DNA of 64,000 bases from Chondrus crispus (taxonomy: Eukaryota; Rhodophyta; Florideophyceae; Gigartinales; Gigartinaceae), in assembly GCF_000350225.1 (NCBI RefSeq), contig NW_005179148.1, positions 1 through 64,000 of the forward strand. The letters run 5' to 3'. Position numbers and translations under genes: made by a program. Shown here piece after piece: positions 43,988-54,033 of this stretch (position 1 is the stretch's first letter; every line of letters begins with the position of its first letter). Under the pieces are notes generated by a model that was given only the letters and a program-made list of their open reading frames with translations, did no database searches and was not told where the DNA came from.

Positions 43988-44159
43988 GATGAGATACGCT
44001 TCAATAGATCATGATAGGAGGATGAGGCGTTCCTTAAAGCCAGTAAAGACAGTGGCAAACACCGGCCCCCTCGAAGGGGACGACGATAACCTGCCGGAGC
44101 TATAGTTTTCATATTTTGTATCTCTGTACACTTCTTTGACGTTTTCCCAGGCCATTTCC

Positions 44160-45143
44160 TCACCTGCGGCAGGTGCGGTAGCAGCTGCTGCACTTGCGAC
44201 CCCTCGTAGAGCTGTCATTAACAACAAATATTGCCAGCACAACCCCTACAACCCCAAGGCACACCAACCCAATCGTACATCCAATATTACCTCCTTTCTG
44301 TTCCGAATCCTCGACACTCGCTGTCTGCAAGTCCGAAAGCTGTGGGTTCATCAGCTGTTGAATAGGCCTGTAGCTTTGATCGAACTGCAAAATATGTTCC
44401 GGGTCAACTCGTAGCCAGCGTCCGACCTCCCCGACATTTTTGACGGTGGCAGACAATGCAATGACACGCAGAGACTGAACTTGAGCAGATGATATGTTCT
44501 GCTTGAGTTGGTCGCTGGTGACAAACATGCGAGTTATGACAGATTCAAGTGTACCACCTCGTGAGTTCCCTATATGGTGGACTTCATCGACGAAGAGCAA
44601 AGCAATATTGGACAAAACGCCGGGTACTGCTTGGGAACAAGTATTCCTCGTGAGGCTATCCCCTTTTTCAGCAGTCGTCAAGATCAGGTCAGCATTCAGC
44701 AAGATTGAATTGGAACCTGCCGCATACACATCTCCTGTCATGATTTCAACCCGTAAGCCGAGAAACGCATATCGCCGTTTCCAGTCATGTCCCTTTTCCA
44801 TGCAAATGGCTTTAGTGGGAGCAATAAACACCACCTTCCTGGGTAAACCACTGGCAGGTAGGTACTTTTTCTCTAATGAAGTGAGAGCAAGATGCAAGTA
44901 GCGAAGAAGGGCAAGTTCAAAGCAAAGCGTTTTACCAGAACCAGTAGGCGCTGAGACGAGCATGTTGCAATCGCTGTCCCATGCCTCAATGCATGTGACT
45001 TGCATGCGATTGAATGTATGGTAGGGTATTGCAGGTGTCAGATATGATGGCAATATCGAGGACACCTCCGAAGCCATGAAGTTAGTGACGGTGACAACCG
45101 TCCGAGTGTCGAACGGGAAATTATGCCAGGCCTGAAGAACCAA
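44160..45143 (-). pseudogene. HFM1/MER3-like helicase fragment (first RecA domain)
   Basis: The frame holds helicase motifs in order: LVSAPTGSGKT (Walker A), VVFIAPTKAICMEKG (Ia), LILTTAEKGD (Ic region), LLFVDEVHHIGNSRGGTLES (DEVH box) and VIALSATVKNVGEV (motif III). The DEVHH-RGGTLE spacing is that of MER3/HFM1, the meiotic crossover helicase. The similarity ends after YRPIQ near 44355; motifs IV-VI are absent and the frame runs into unrelated sequence with a hydrophobic segment (IGLVCLGVVGVVLAIFVV). It is an open but truncated gene piece inside the Harbinger element. Confidence 0.78.
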
Positions 45144-45441
45144 AAAGACTATACGAATGAGTTGTCGTCGTTCTCACCATTGGCAGGGTGCAGAGGGCAG
45201 CGTCAACTCTTGCAAAACAAGCCATAACAATTCTTCAGAAAACTCAGGGTTTGTTGCGGTTTCGGTTGAGCTACCTAGCGATTGAAACGAAAAATTTGTA
45301 GCCCCATGCCGAATCGCCGACGTTCTGCGGAGAGTAAAAGGTACACCAAAAGCTGTTCCCGCTAATGTAAATCGGTTCGACTCCTAACGCGCGCGCTGAG
45401 ACGCCGGATCTCTCACCGTGATTCTGTAACCGTGATTGCGC

Positions 45442-46480
45442 TCAATATGGCGTCGTCGTCTCCATATCGGAGAGCAGACACATTGTCCCTGGCACTTCAC
45501 TAGCCCTCACCGAATACACCCGCATCGCGCGCCTTTCGTCAGTGCAAAACGCAAGCTCAGAATATCGCCCCAGAGCCGTCCGTGGATCAAAAACCACTTT
45601 CATTTCCGTCGCCCACCGAGGCATTTGAACCTTGAACGTTTGAGACCCACCTCTCGGATGTGGATGACTAGTAGATTCATAACAAGCGGTTCGCTGTCGA
45701 ACTCGCAATAGAAAACTGTACCGGTCTCCGTGATAGGCATGCTCGAAGGCGGCGTTACCAGCCACTACGTCAAAACGATACTTCAAAAGCATCTCGGCCG
45801 GTGGAAATGATCCAAGCGGCTCTACCTCGCGAGCGAAAGTCTCCGTGTCGAAATTTAGAATGCGCAGGTACCCCGGCCGACAAAACCTCTGCAAGCACTC
45901 TCTGACTCGCTTCTTCTCCCTTTCAGACATTGCCGAGACAGCTTTTGGCGGCGAAACGCTGCATTGCATGCATCCCCATTCCACAACCGCTTGCCATATT
46001 TCATATTCTGAAGCACCAAGGTTTTCTTGCTTGACAATGTGCAGCATAAGGTCGACAGATAATTCTTCATACGGGGCACGCCAGAGTAACTTGGAACAGT
46101 TTTCGGCCAGATACTCTGTGAGCCTCACGACGAGTAAGCGATTCTGTTCCGAGTCTTGGAGAGCACGATCTAAGACGGTGACGATTTGACGCACATTCTC
46201 CTCGTTTCGAAGGTAGGAAAAGACAATGCTTTGCAGACTACCGATTCCAAGCTGCGCAGATATCGAGCAAACATCATATATATCTGCAGCTTGAAGGGCG
46301 ATTGTGCCGGTTTACACGTATTCCAAAACCTTTCTAAATACGGGCAACGAAACAGAGTCGATAGGAATCTCCATAGTAGAAGTTTTTCAATTATCAAAGG
46401 GAAAATCCCTTTGATAATTTTTTGTGTGGTTGAGCTCTCGCATGTCATAGACCAGGCCGTAATCCGCACACGGAAACAAG
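45442..46480 (-). pseudogene. BTB-BACK domain protein, broken
   Basis: A 250-codon frame (46194-45442) contains a BACK domain (VVRLTEYLAENCSKLL, then VDLMLHIVKQENLGASEYEI and a W..V..W motif). Upstream in the same frame, across a TAA at about 46315, lies the end of a BTB domain: SVSLPVFRKVLEYV, stop, TGTIALQAADIYDVC. Further upstream the BTB reading (MTCESSTTQKIIKG) needs at least one frameshift. The intact family forms Cullin-3 ubiquitin ligase adaptors or scaffold proteins. The last about 100 residues show no Kelch repeats. It is part of the cargo of the Harbinger element. Confidence 0.7.
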
Positions 46481-46542
46481 GGAACATAATCTTCGTTCGA
46501 CACCGGCAACCAGACTGCCACTCCCTCCGGCGTTCCTAGTAT

Positions 46543-47205
46543 CTACGCTTCCGGAGATGATCCTGGGTCTTCTTCGTCAGTCGGTATCACCGGATTGGGA
46601 ACGTCGACTTCAGATGACGGAGCAACGGGAGTCGGTGGGTCGGAAAATAAATCAGGCGAGTCGTCAACATCTGCAGGTCGGCTCGGAAAGACTGGTGAAG
46701 CCGAGATGGAAACCTGCGCTGCATCTGGTGATACACTCGGTCCTATTGGGTTGAAACTCGATGATGGAATAGATGTCCTCGTGAGTAGCATTGTGACCAT
46801 ACTTAGCGTAGGTGTTGCTGTTATCGTGGGTAGTATGCTGTTGATACTCGAGGAAGGTCTCAATGTCTCTGTCGGTACGATTTCGGTTCCGCCTGGTAAA
46901 GGCGTAAGATTCCCGGTTGCAAGGGTTTCGGAAACACTTGAAGAAGGGATCGGTGTTTGAGTCGATAGGTTTTCATCGAAACTTGATGAAGGCGCTGGTT
47001 TTGGTGTTGGTGTTGGTATTAGTGTTGGTGTCCTGATCGGTGGGGCTTCATTGACACTTGATGAAGGAGTAGGCGTCCGTGTCGGCGAGAAGTCGTTCAC
47101 ACTTGATAGGGGCGTTGGGGTCTCGGTCGGTACAATTGCAACAACACCTGATGACGGCAGCGGTGTCCCAGTCGATGGCAGTAGTGGGCTACCAGTAAAC
47201 AACAG
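46543..47205 (-). pseudogene. Thr/Ser/Pro-rich repeat segment
   Basis: The frame encodes a degenerate repeat of about 15-20 residues built on TPxPSSSVxExxPTxTPTP, ending with SDPPTPVAPSSEVDVPNPV. Such sequence is typical of extracellular, glycosylated or cell-wall-linked regions. It is fused in frame to out-of-frame RsmG sequence upstream, so it has no own start. A related low-complexity ORF lies at 49186-49689. No domain can be named. Confidence 0.4.
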
Positions 47206-47506
47206 TACCGGAGTCCAGCGCCAGTAGCAGGCTAAGCGCATCCATGACGTGCTTGAGACGCACGGCATCGCGCGTGCGGATCGCTGTGAGGTTGTACCGC
47301 TTGCTCTCGCCCAGTAGCAGATCCGTGAGCCGCACGAGGGTGTTGAGCCACGCCGCGTCTAGGCCCTGCGAGTGGCGGCGCAGCGCAGCACCGTGTGCAG
47401 GGGGGCAATGTTTTGCTGCGTCGTGCAGCCGCGCAGTGTCACGCGCCGCAGCGGCCACGCCCGCCACGCCTCGCAGCGGCTGCGCCCGGCATGCGGATAG
47501 CAGCAC
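47206..47506 (-). pseudogene. RsmG (GidB) 16S rRNA methyltransferase fragment
   Basis: The frame contains TLVRLTDLLLGESKRYNLT, then AIRTRDAVRLKHVMDALSLL, matching the N-terminal signature of RsmG (YNLTAI...RH-DSL). RsmG methylates N7 of G527 in bacterial 16S rRNA, and its plant and algal homologues act in plastids. The SAM-binding core is missing: the match stops near 47210, where Ser/Pro-rich sequence takes over. It is a fragment trapped in the Harbinger element. Confidence 0.7.
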
Positions 47507-47654
47507 GTGATGCGCGCGGCGGGTCGGCAGCGAGACGGCGAAAGTAATGCGTCAGGGAGTGGGCCACGGAGCCGTGTAGAAGAAGATGGTGCGTGGGAGC
47601 GGCGGGCGTGGAGGTTCGAAATATTTGCAATGAGATCGACAAGGATCTGTGTGT

Positions 47655-47785
47655 GGGTTCCTCGAGTAAAATGAGGACGCGCTGGGAGTAGGGGCAATCC
47701 CCGTACTTTTGAGATAGCGTATCGCTATTTGAGTGCGCCTGAGACCCCTTCACATGCACCTCTACACCTCCACGAGGTAGTCGCA
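47655..47785 (-). pseudogene. Dehydroascorbate reductase / GST N-terminal fragment
   Basis: Read on the minus strand, VEVHVKGSQAH is followed by KYGDCPYSQRVLILLEE. This is the glutathione-binding start of dehydroascorbate reductases, with the catalytic Cys in DCP(F/Y)SQRV. The similarity ends within a few residues of LLEE, and the frame enters unrelated sequence. The piece is fused in frame to the unknown protein upstream (ends near 47790), so a chimeric product is encoded. Confidence 0.65.
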
Positions 47786-47786
47786 A

Positions 47787-49166
47787 TCGGTCCATCTTGC
47801 TCCCCACCATCGAGCGACGATCTCTGATTTTCGCCAGCTCTCTGTACAACAGATGAAGGCTTAGCGGTGCACGCTGCTCCTCGGAGTACGAAACCCCTCC
47901 AAGCTGAAGCCTTCTCCGCCGATAGAATGGAATGGCATGTGCCTGCGGCAACGGGTCGAAAAACTCGACCAAGTCCATCAAGGCCGACTGCGCGAAATAC
48001 AGTCGTGACCCAACTCGATCGCATCGTCTCTTGCTTCGCGAAGTACGTCGCACGAAGGCCTCCAAAGTCTCAAAGTCTCGGATCACAGGCTTGTACCAGC
48101 GCGCGACGGTTGCATCTACTTCCAGAATACGAGAAAATTCTCGGAACGAAAGGACCGCGTCCTGCCCACGCCTCTCGTTTTCTGCTTTATCCACGAAATC
48201 CAATTTCCCGCTGTAGAGCTTGCGATGCAGGAGCTCGCCAAGGACAGCTTGTGCACGCGGTGTAACACGTAATGGGCCGGCGCGAAGAGCCGTTTGCCCA
48301 TCAGGCGGGTGGAATAGATGCTCCGTCATCTGCATCTCGATAAGAATTTCGTCGCTTGCCGCAAATACACCTTGAATCCTACCAAGAATATTGCTTAAGA
48401 CTCTATCTGCTGCATGGAAACCATAATCCAAAATAATGCTCTCCTGCTTGATAATCTCTACCATTGCGAAGTATCAACCGAGCAAATAGGCTGAATATGC
48501 TGGAGAAAGAGAGCTGTCAAGACCTTTCTTTTCCACGCGGTCCCAGTCTGCATCCACGATAGAGTGAATTCTGTCAGCGAGCTTTGCAGCGCTTTTCAGA
48601 ATAGAGGCTGACAGCTCCATGTACTTCTTTCTCAGCAGCCGCTCAATTTCGTCTTTCTTAGCCCTGGCCGCCTTCTGCTGTGCGGCAATGGCAGCCATCT
48701 TATTGCGACGTGCGTTGTACCTGGTCCCTGAAATAGTAGATACGGTGGAGATGAGGGCGACGATTACCGGGGCTGGGACAAAGTGTAACAGCTCCCTGAC
48801 GCGATCTGTTAAAAAGCCGTATGCCGTTCTGGTGACTGTGGACACGATGCCAGCCGGTAGTTCGATGATTTTCTTGAAGCTGTGGTTGACTTGCTCTAGT
48901 TGCGACTTTTCCTCTGGCATGACAGGGTTGGTGTTTCTTGACCCTTCGGGATTCTTACCCCCGCCGTCATCTGGTTGGCGCTTACCGGGACCGTCGCCTC
49001 CGTTTCCAGATATGGCTGAGCCAGAACCAGAACCGGAGTCCAGCTGAGGCTCGTCTAACTCAGAGTCCGTTGCGGTGGGGGAGGAAGTGGGAGAAGAAGA
49101 TTCCGGTTGTTTGTCCCGTGATGATTCGAGTTCCTCATTAGAGTTGGATGACGTCTGCGAATTCAT
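47787..49166 (-). pseudogene. Unrecognised membrane-anchored protein, single nonsense
   Basis: A 230-codon ORF (49166-48474) is followed in frame, after TGA and three codons, by the 341-codon ORF starting at 48464; the context AYLLG-stop-YFAMVEI suggests a lost Trp codon. The first 90 residues are Ser/Gly/Pro-rich and acidic. A hydrophobic segment (FVPAPVIVALISTVSTISG) follows, then a basic coiled-coil helix. The second half is helical and charged (LLHRKLYSGKLDFVDKAENE). It ends with FFDPLPQAHAIPFYRRRRLQ. I do not know the family. It is probably a captured host gene. Confidence 0.45.
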
Positions 49167-49185
49167 CTGAAGCGCAAATCTACAG

Positions 49186-49689
49186 CTATGTGCAACGACT
49201 GGCTGGCAAAAACAGGGAAATCAGCCGCACGGAGCGGAACGGTGCGGCCGAGATCAGGGGTACCAACATATTTCCCGAAGACGCTGCACTCACGGAAGGA
49301 CCCGTAGCACTAGGCGACAGCGTACACGAGATCAATGGCACGAAGATGCTCCCCGTCACCTGCGGGCTCACCGATACATGCGAGCCAGGAGATGTCGATG
49401 GAGTGGCGGAAATCTGGGGCAGCAGCATACTGCTCGAAGCTTGAGGACTGACAGAAGAACCAAACCCCGGAGAGACCGACGGCGTCTCTAAAGTAACCGG
49501 CAACAGAACACTTGCACTTGCCACCGCGCTTGCTGACGGCGAGCTGGTACCTGAGCTGATGGTGGCACTACCAACCGGTACCTGATTTGCGCTGATAGAT
49601 GCAGGAGCACTCACGCTTGGTACAGCGCTCTCACTCGGACTCGGCAGTGAAGATGTAACGCTAGACGGCAGCGCGGAATCATCACACAC
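49186..49689 (-). pseudogene. Ser-rich low-complexity ORF
   Basis: A 167-codon frame with repeated SVSPxxSxSMLLPxISATPS-like units, mostly Ser, Pro, Val and Ala. It resembles the segment at 46543-47205 in style and may have the same origin. It lies inside the Harbinger cargo. No signal peptide or domain is clear. Confidence 0.35.
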
Positions 49690-49789
49690 AAGAGCGTCTG
49701 CATCGATTCCATCATTAATGACGCTTCTGATGTCGACACGTTAATTTGACAGGACCTGTACTACGTTGGCGCGATCCTCGCACACAGTG

Positions 49790-50323
49790 CTAGCGGCGTC
49801 CGATTTTCTGACTGATGTCAGCGCTGTCAACAGCGCCCGAGCCATGAAACACCAACAACCAAACCGAAAACATCCACATACGCCACCGCTTTACCCTCGT
49901 CGCAAACCCCTTCTTTCTTCCTACCGCATCCGTCTCCACAGCCGAGTGCTCTTCACCCATCTCGAAATACCGCTCCCGCCCCTCGTATCGAAACCTCACC
50001 TTTCCATCGTCCCCTCCGTGCATTCCAAACCCATTCTCATCCCCATCATGCCGATGAAGCGCCATCCAGAACGCCTCCTCCCTCCCGCCTCACCGCTTCA
50101 CAACCACCCGCCTATGTCCTCCAAATCTCTCCACCCGGTGAATTGCCCAGCCTCCTATCGTCCTCACGTTCACGTCCGCCTGCTCTGTGCGCTCGCTATA
50201 CAGTCGCTTCCATTCATGCATCGCTTCACCACCTAAAGGAAGGACGCGTAGCCTTGCCAAACACACAGCGATCGACATGCGATCAACACACACATTCACG
50301 TCGGGTACGTCGCATGACGGCAT
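49790..50323 (-). pseudogene. Unrecognised small membrane protein, single stop
   Basis: Two ORFs (50323-50090 and 50065-49790) are in one frame, separated by a stop and eight codons. Readable segments are EWKRLYSERTEQADVNVRTI, then RFRYEGRERYFEMGEE, and a C-terminal hydrophobic stretch (WMFSVWLLVFHGSGAV). The composition looks like true protein. No family is recognised. It is the cargo piece nearest to the transposase. Confidence 0.35.
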
Positions 50324-50480
50324 TTTCGGCTGTACGCAAAGCTGAATGCCGGCAAGGCTGGTGAGACCAACGGTAGTAGATCAAATAGAGACTGGGTTTG
50401 CCACTTGTCGCGAAATCAATTCCACATCCCTTCCGTCACTACTTGCCTGATTGGCCAGACGGTTGCACTTGATAAATTGT

Positions 50481-51803
50481 TCACATGCGTTCATGATCTA
50501 CGCTGTAATGGTGCAGCGGTACTTCAGGCCGTTCTCTGCCTTTCTCCTTAACGATTTGAACCAACCTGTCTCGCTTTCTGGAATTAGAACCATTCCTGAC
50601 AGGCAGTAGTGTTCCGTCGTGACTGCAGCAATCTCTCTCGTATCTGCCCTGAAACTCACGAGCCAATTGTCTTGATTCCTGGCACCACTGATTGATGTCA
50701 GCTTCTAAAACTTGTTTCTCGTAGTCTGTTAGCTGATGGGTCAACACAGAGCGCTCTCTGTCGTTTTCGAGCACAAAGTTGTGCAGCTTCATTAGCAAAC
50801 AAATAAGGTTAGTGCTTTTGTTTACAGAAAACTCCAACCCACCACGTAATATTCTCCAACGGGCAACTAGCATGCCAAATGCCTGCTCTACGTGCATGCG
50901 CAAGGAGGATAGAAAAAAATTAAAGTTGTCTTGGTCAGTGTCAGCACCCGATTTCGAAAATGGCGTGATTATGTGCTCTGTGCAGGAGTACGCCTCGTCT
51001 CCTACAATGTAGTAACAAGTGCCGAGGATGCCCTTGTCTATTTCCCGTTTCAGTCCTGAAACAGAAAAAGCGAGAGAATCGTGTGTTGAACCTGTACAAA
51101 TTGCAGAACAAAAACGAAAAATATAGTCAGAGTCAACAAGAGCTTGAACCGGGATCGCATAAAAACCTTTCCGACAATAGAACATAGCAGGGTTTTCTTG
51201 AGGTTCGGGCTTCTTAATTTTAACACAGATTCCGTCTACCGCACCAACCCAACCCGAAAGCGGATTCACAGATTTCCTTGAAGTTTGAAAGCGCTTTGCA
51301 ATGGATGGCAAACCTGCGCTACTAGTAGGAAACCCTTTCAAACGAAGCCGCGTCATCAGTGCCTCACACGTAGAATTGAATACTTCGTGCAAAGTACTCT
51401 CTGCCACTTGATAGGCAAGGACAAGGTCGAGGTAGCTTGCTCCGGCTAATATTCTTAAGGTGATTCCCAGCCTAACTGCGGGAGGAACTGTACTCCTTCG
51501 ATATTCTGTGGCCGCCTTGAATGGTTTGTCAATGAGATCTTGCACCTCGTTTAGCAACAGAGCGAATGCTGCTTCTGACATGCGGTATGACTTTCGAAAC
51601 AGATCGGGGCCTAGTGCTCTCGTAATGTCGTCAAAGGACACTGTATGTCGAGATGGAAGGAGACGCTGGACATATGATTTGCGTCGGCGCTTTCCTGTGA
51701 ACTTGGTCCTCACCCAGTGGTACGCAGCCCCAGCCACGACGACAAACGAATCGGAGTCCGAAGATGTTCCTGATGACGAAGAGCCTGGGGATCGTGTCGT
51801 CAT
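50481..51803 (-). CDS. PIF/Harbinger DDE transposase (HARBI1-like), intact
   Basis: The 440-aa frame is complete. A helical N-terminal region (FRKSYRMSEAAFALLLNEV, then VRLGITLRILAGASYLDL) precedes the nuclease core: GWVGAVDGICVKI (first Asp), YYIVGDEAYSC (second Asp) and MHVEQAFGMLVARW (catalytic Glu), as in the DDE_Tnp_4 family. HDSLAFSVSGL and LICLLMKLHNFVLEN are also typical. The length fits the family. It starts about 200 bases inside the right terminal repeat and faces inward. The enzyme would cut at the 25-bp termini. With intact ends and an open frame, the element may be, or recently was, mobile. Confidence 0.93.
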   Translation of the reverse strand: MTTRSPGSSSSGTSSDSDSFVVVAGAAYHWVRTKFTGKRRRKSYVQRLLPSRHTVSFDDITRALGPDLFRKSYRMSEAAFALLLNEVQDLIDKPFKAATEYRRSTVPPAVRLGITLRILAGASYLDLVLAYQVAESTLHEVFNSTCEALMTRLRLKGFPTSSAGLPSIAKRFQTSRKSVNPLSGWVGAVDGICVKIKKPEPQENPAMFYCRKGFYAIPVQALVDSDYIFRFCSAICTGSTHDSLAFSVSGLKREIDKGILGTCYYIVGDEAYSCTEHIITPFSKSGADTDQDNFNFFLSSLRMHVEQAFGMLVARWRILRGGLEFSVNKSTNLICLLMKLHNFVLENDRERSVLTHQLTDYEKQVLEADINQWCQESRQLAREFQGRYERDCCSHDGTLLPVRNGSNSRKRDRLVQIVKEKGRERPEVPLHHYSVDHERM

Positions 51804-51975
51804 GATGTGCTATGGGGAATGTGTGAGGGATGGATGAATGAAGGATCGTGTGAGACGATACGGTATGATGCACCCCTTGAGCCAATTTACGGATCACGGC
51901 GCGCTGGCACAATACATTAAATTATTGGACATGTAATATTTTGAAAATCGCGAACATATACATCCAAACATGGCT

Positions 51976-52003
51976 GTCCATGCTGTCTTAAAGGAGGCCC
52001 TGA
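51976..52003 (-). repeat. Right TIR (25 bp) and TGA target duplication
   Basis: 51976-52000 is the exact reverse complement of 41895-41919. TGA at 52001-52003 repeats the bases before the left end. Confidence 0.9.
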
Positions 52004-54033
52004 ATGTTCACTGCACTGGGGTGAATGTTCACATCACTGAAGTGATCACTGGGCGACTCCTGAAATTCTAAAATCGCAAATTGTGTTGACCAAATCGGGA
52101 TTTTGTGACACACAAACGGCGCGTTGTGCACACACAACGCGCCGTTTTCTCGGACGGGCGACCCCATGCTAGGTTAAATGTGTATCGCACAAATGTCAAA
52201 ATGTGCGCGCGTACAATCCAAATTTACTGTACACAGAGAAAGCGTCGGCCGCCGCCCGACCGACGAGACTCGACATCTACATCCTACCGAGCATGGCTCT
52301 GAATGAGAAGTAGCAATAGAATAGCCATTTGGTCATTCATGGTTCTGACGGTGGCTGCTCGGTGAAAACACCATCATGATTGAGCTTAGCTCACAGCACA
52401 CACTGTAGATAGAGCTCCGACGGCGTCATCGCCGGCGTCCGGTGCCGTGCTCGTCGTTAGGAGCGACCCTGACACACCGTGCTCGTCGTTAGGAACGAGT
52501 TCAAAGCATGCGTACAGGAGGGGGACGCACATTATGTGCGCAAGCATTTCCGTGGTAAAACTCATTTTTTGTTCACAAAAAAGAAAAATATGACTCTGAC
52601 ACAAAAAAAATTTCCGGAGGCGCCCACTCACTCAAATTCAAGTGATGAAATCACCAAAAACATCACTTTTTCTACCTGCTGGTCACCATCTCTCACCATT
52701 TCTGAGTGATTGAAAAATCAGCACTCTGGGAACATAGGGTTATCATCTGAGGGTCAAGAAAATTGTGCAAAGTATGAAAAAATGCTGCATACGATGTAGA
52801 CTAAAGTTACAAAATTTGTTGCCATGGTAACGTTTTGGACCGATTCAGTTATCGGACCAACCCCTGTTTATTGAGACAGCCCTTTGAATTTTCATTCAAG
52901 GTAAGTAATTTTCTTCTCGTAATTAGTAGTTGAGGAGGTTTTTCATTGCTGGAAATTGGTCTCCGCCAAAGAGACGTTCAGTTTTCTGTGCACAAAAGTC
53001 TCGCGATTTGCGCACAGCTTATGCACGTAGGATTTCGCTGAGAGAACAACTGCATGTCAGCTGAGAGAACAACTGCATGTTGTACAAGTTGTACAGAGAG
53101 AACAAGTTGTACAACATGCTGACATGCAGTTGTTCTGAGAGCTGCATGTTGTAGTTGTTCTGAAGTTGTACAACATGCTGACATGCAGTTGTTCTGAGAG
53201 CTGCATGTTGTACAAGTTGTACAACATGCAGTTGTTCTCTCATGCTGGAAGGGTACAAATTTCCGGTGCTCTGCTGCCTTGCTTGCGTCCTACTGCGCCT
53301 GCCGTTGAGTATACAATAAGGTAGCTGTTCATGCTGGGGGATCTCTAAGTCGCACAAACTTCTACGATGCTCAAGGAGCCGTGCAACAGGCGAGATCGAG
53401 AGGGGAGGCGCTCGGCGGACAATTAACAATCATTCCGAACTTGACCAAACAGATTTACACGAGCCCCGGGGTGACGACGTCTACAGGTGCTGGTCTTGAT
53501 ACCGGCAACGGTCAGGCTGCCACCGATCGAACTACTAGTCTAAATCTAAACTGCGAACCTCAAGCATATGACAAAGATAAGACAATCTTCGATTCAAAGT
53601 GTAACAGGTGCTCACCATCTTCCCGCGTTCACCAAGACCAGCAAATGGTTTATGAAACAGATAAACTCTGCAGCCTACATTGAAATACACGGAGCACCGT
53701 ACCCCACAAGTTCGTCCTCACACAGGCGCTCTTTCGCTTGCTTCGCGCGGGGAATTCAACTTCTACTCTGTGCGACAGTGCGGCAGTACGACACTAGCGC
53801 ACAATATGCCAGTCCCATCACCCTTCCTTCAAGCCAAGGTCACAGTGTCGGGAGAAATTTGAACTACCGCGTTGGGAACATGACACTCTTGAGGGCGTCG
53901 GGAGTAGAAAGGGACGTCTGCAACAATGTGTGACGGTGTGCACACAAGCTGAGGATGTGCAGACCAAAAATATAGCTACGCCAGCCTGCTCTGGCCCCAA
54001 AAAGCGGATGACGCTCGACAGCGAAGACGAGGA
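52004..54033. other. Gene-poor, repeat-bearing stretch
   Basis: No convincing gene. 52114-52147 is a perfect 15-bp hairpin (AAACGGCGCGTTGTG and its complement, 4-base loop). CCGTGCTCGTCGTTAGGA occurs twice, at about 52444 and 52477. 53041-53245 is a foldback array described separately. ORFs at 53381-53933 have irregular composition and no domain. Confidence 0.5.
53041..53245. repeat. Foldback array of nested inverted repeats
   Basis: The word AGAACAACTGCATG and its complement CATGCAGTTGTTCT alternate along about 200 bases, joined by TTGTACAAGTTGTACAA. Several units of about 55 bases (ACAACATGCTGACATGCAGT and so on) are repeated directly. Any single strand can fold in several ways. Confidence 0.85.

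Larger units (their letters stand above)
41895..52000 (-). mobile_element. PIF/Harbinger transposon (10.1 kb) carrying host-gene fragments
   Basis: The element is bounded by perfect 25-bp terminal inverted repeats and a 3-bp TGA duplication. At the right end an intact Harbinger transposase is transcribed inward; at the left end a SAP/Myb-like second protein is transcribed inward. This two-gene, convergent plan is typical of PIF/Harbinger elements, which are normally 3-6 kb. The extra about 6 kb in the middle (44.0-50.3 kb) consists of pieces of unrelated host genes, mostly on the minus strand. The element is a gene-fragment carrier comparable in principle to Pack-type transposons of plants. 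Confidence 0.85.

Noticed and set aside
45361..45395. CGGTTCGACTCC resembles a tRNA T-loop
   Set aside because: The stem next to it does not pair and no cloverleaf can be drawn.
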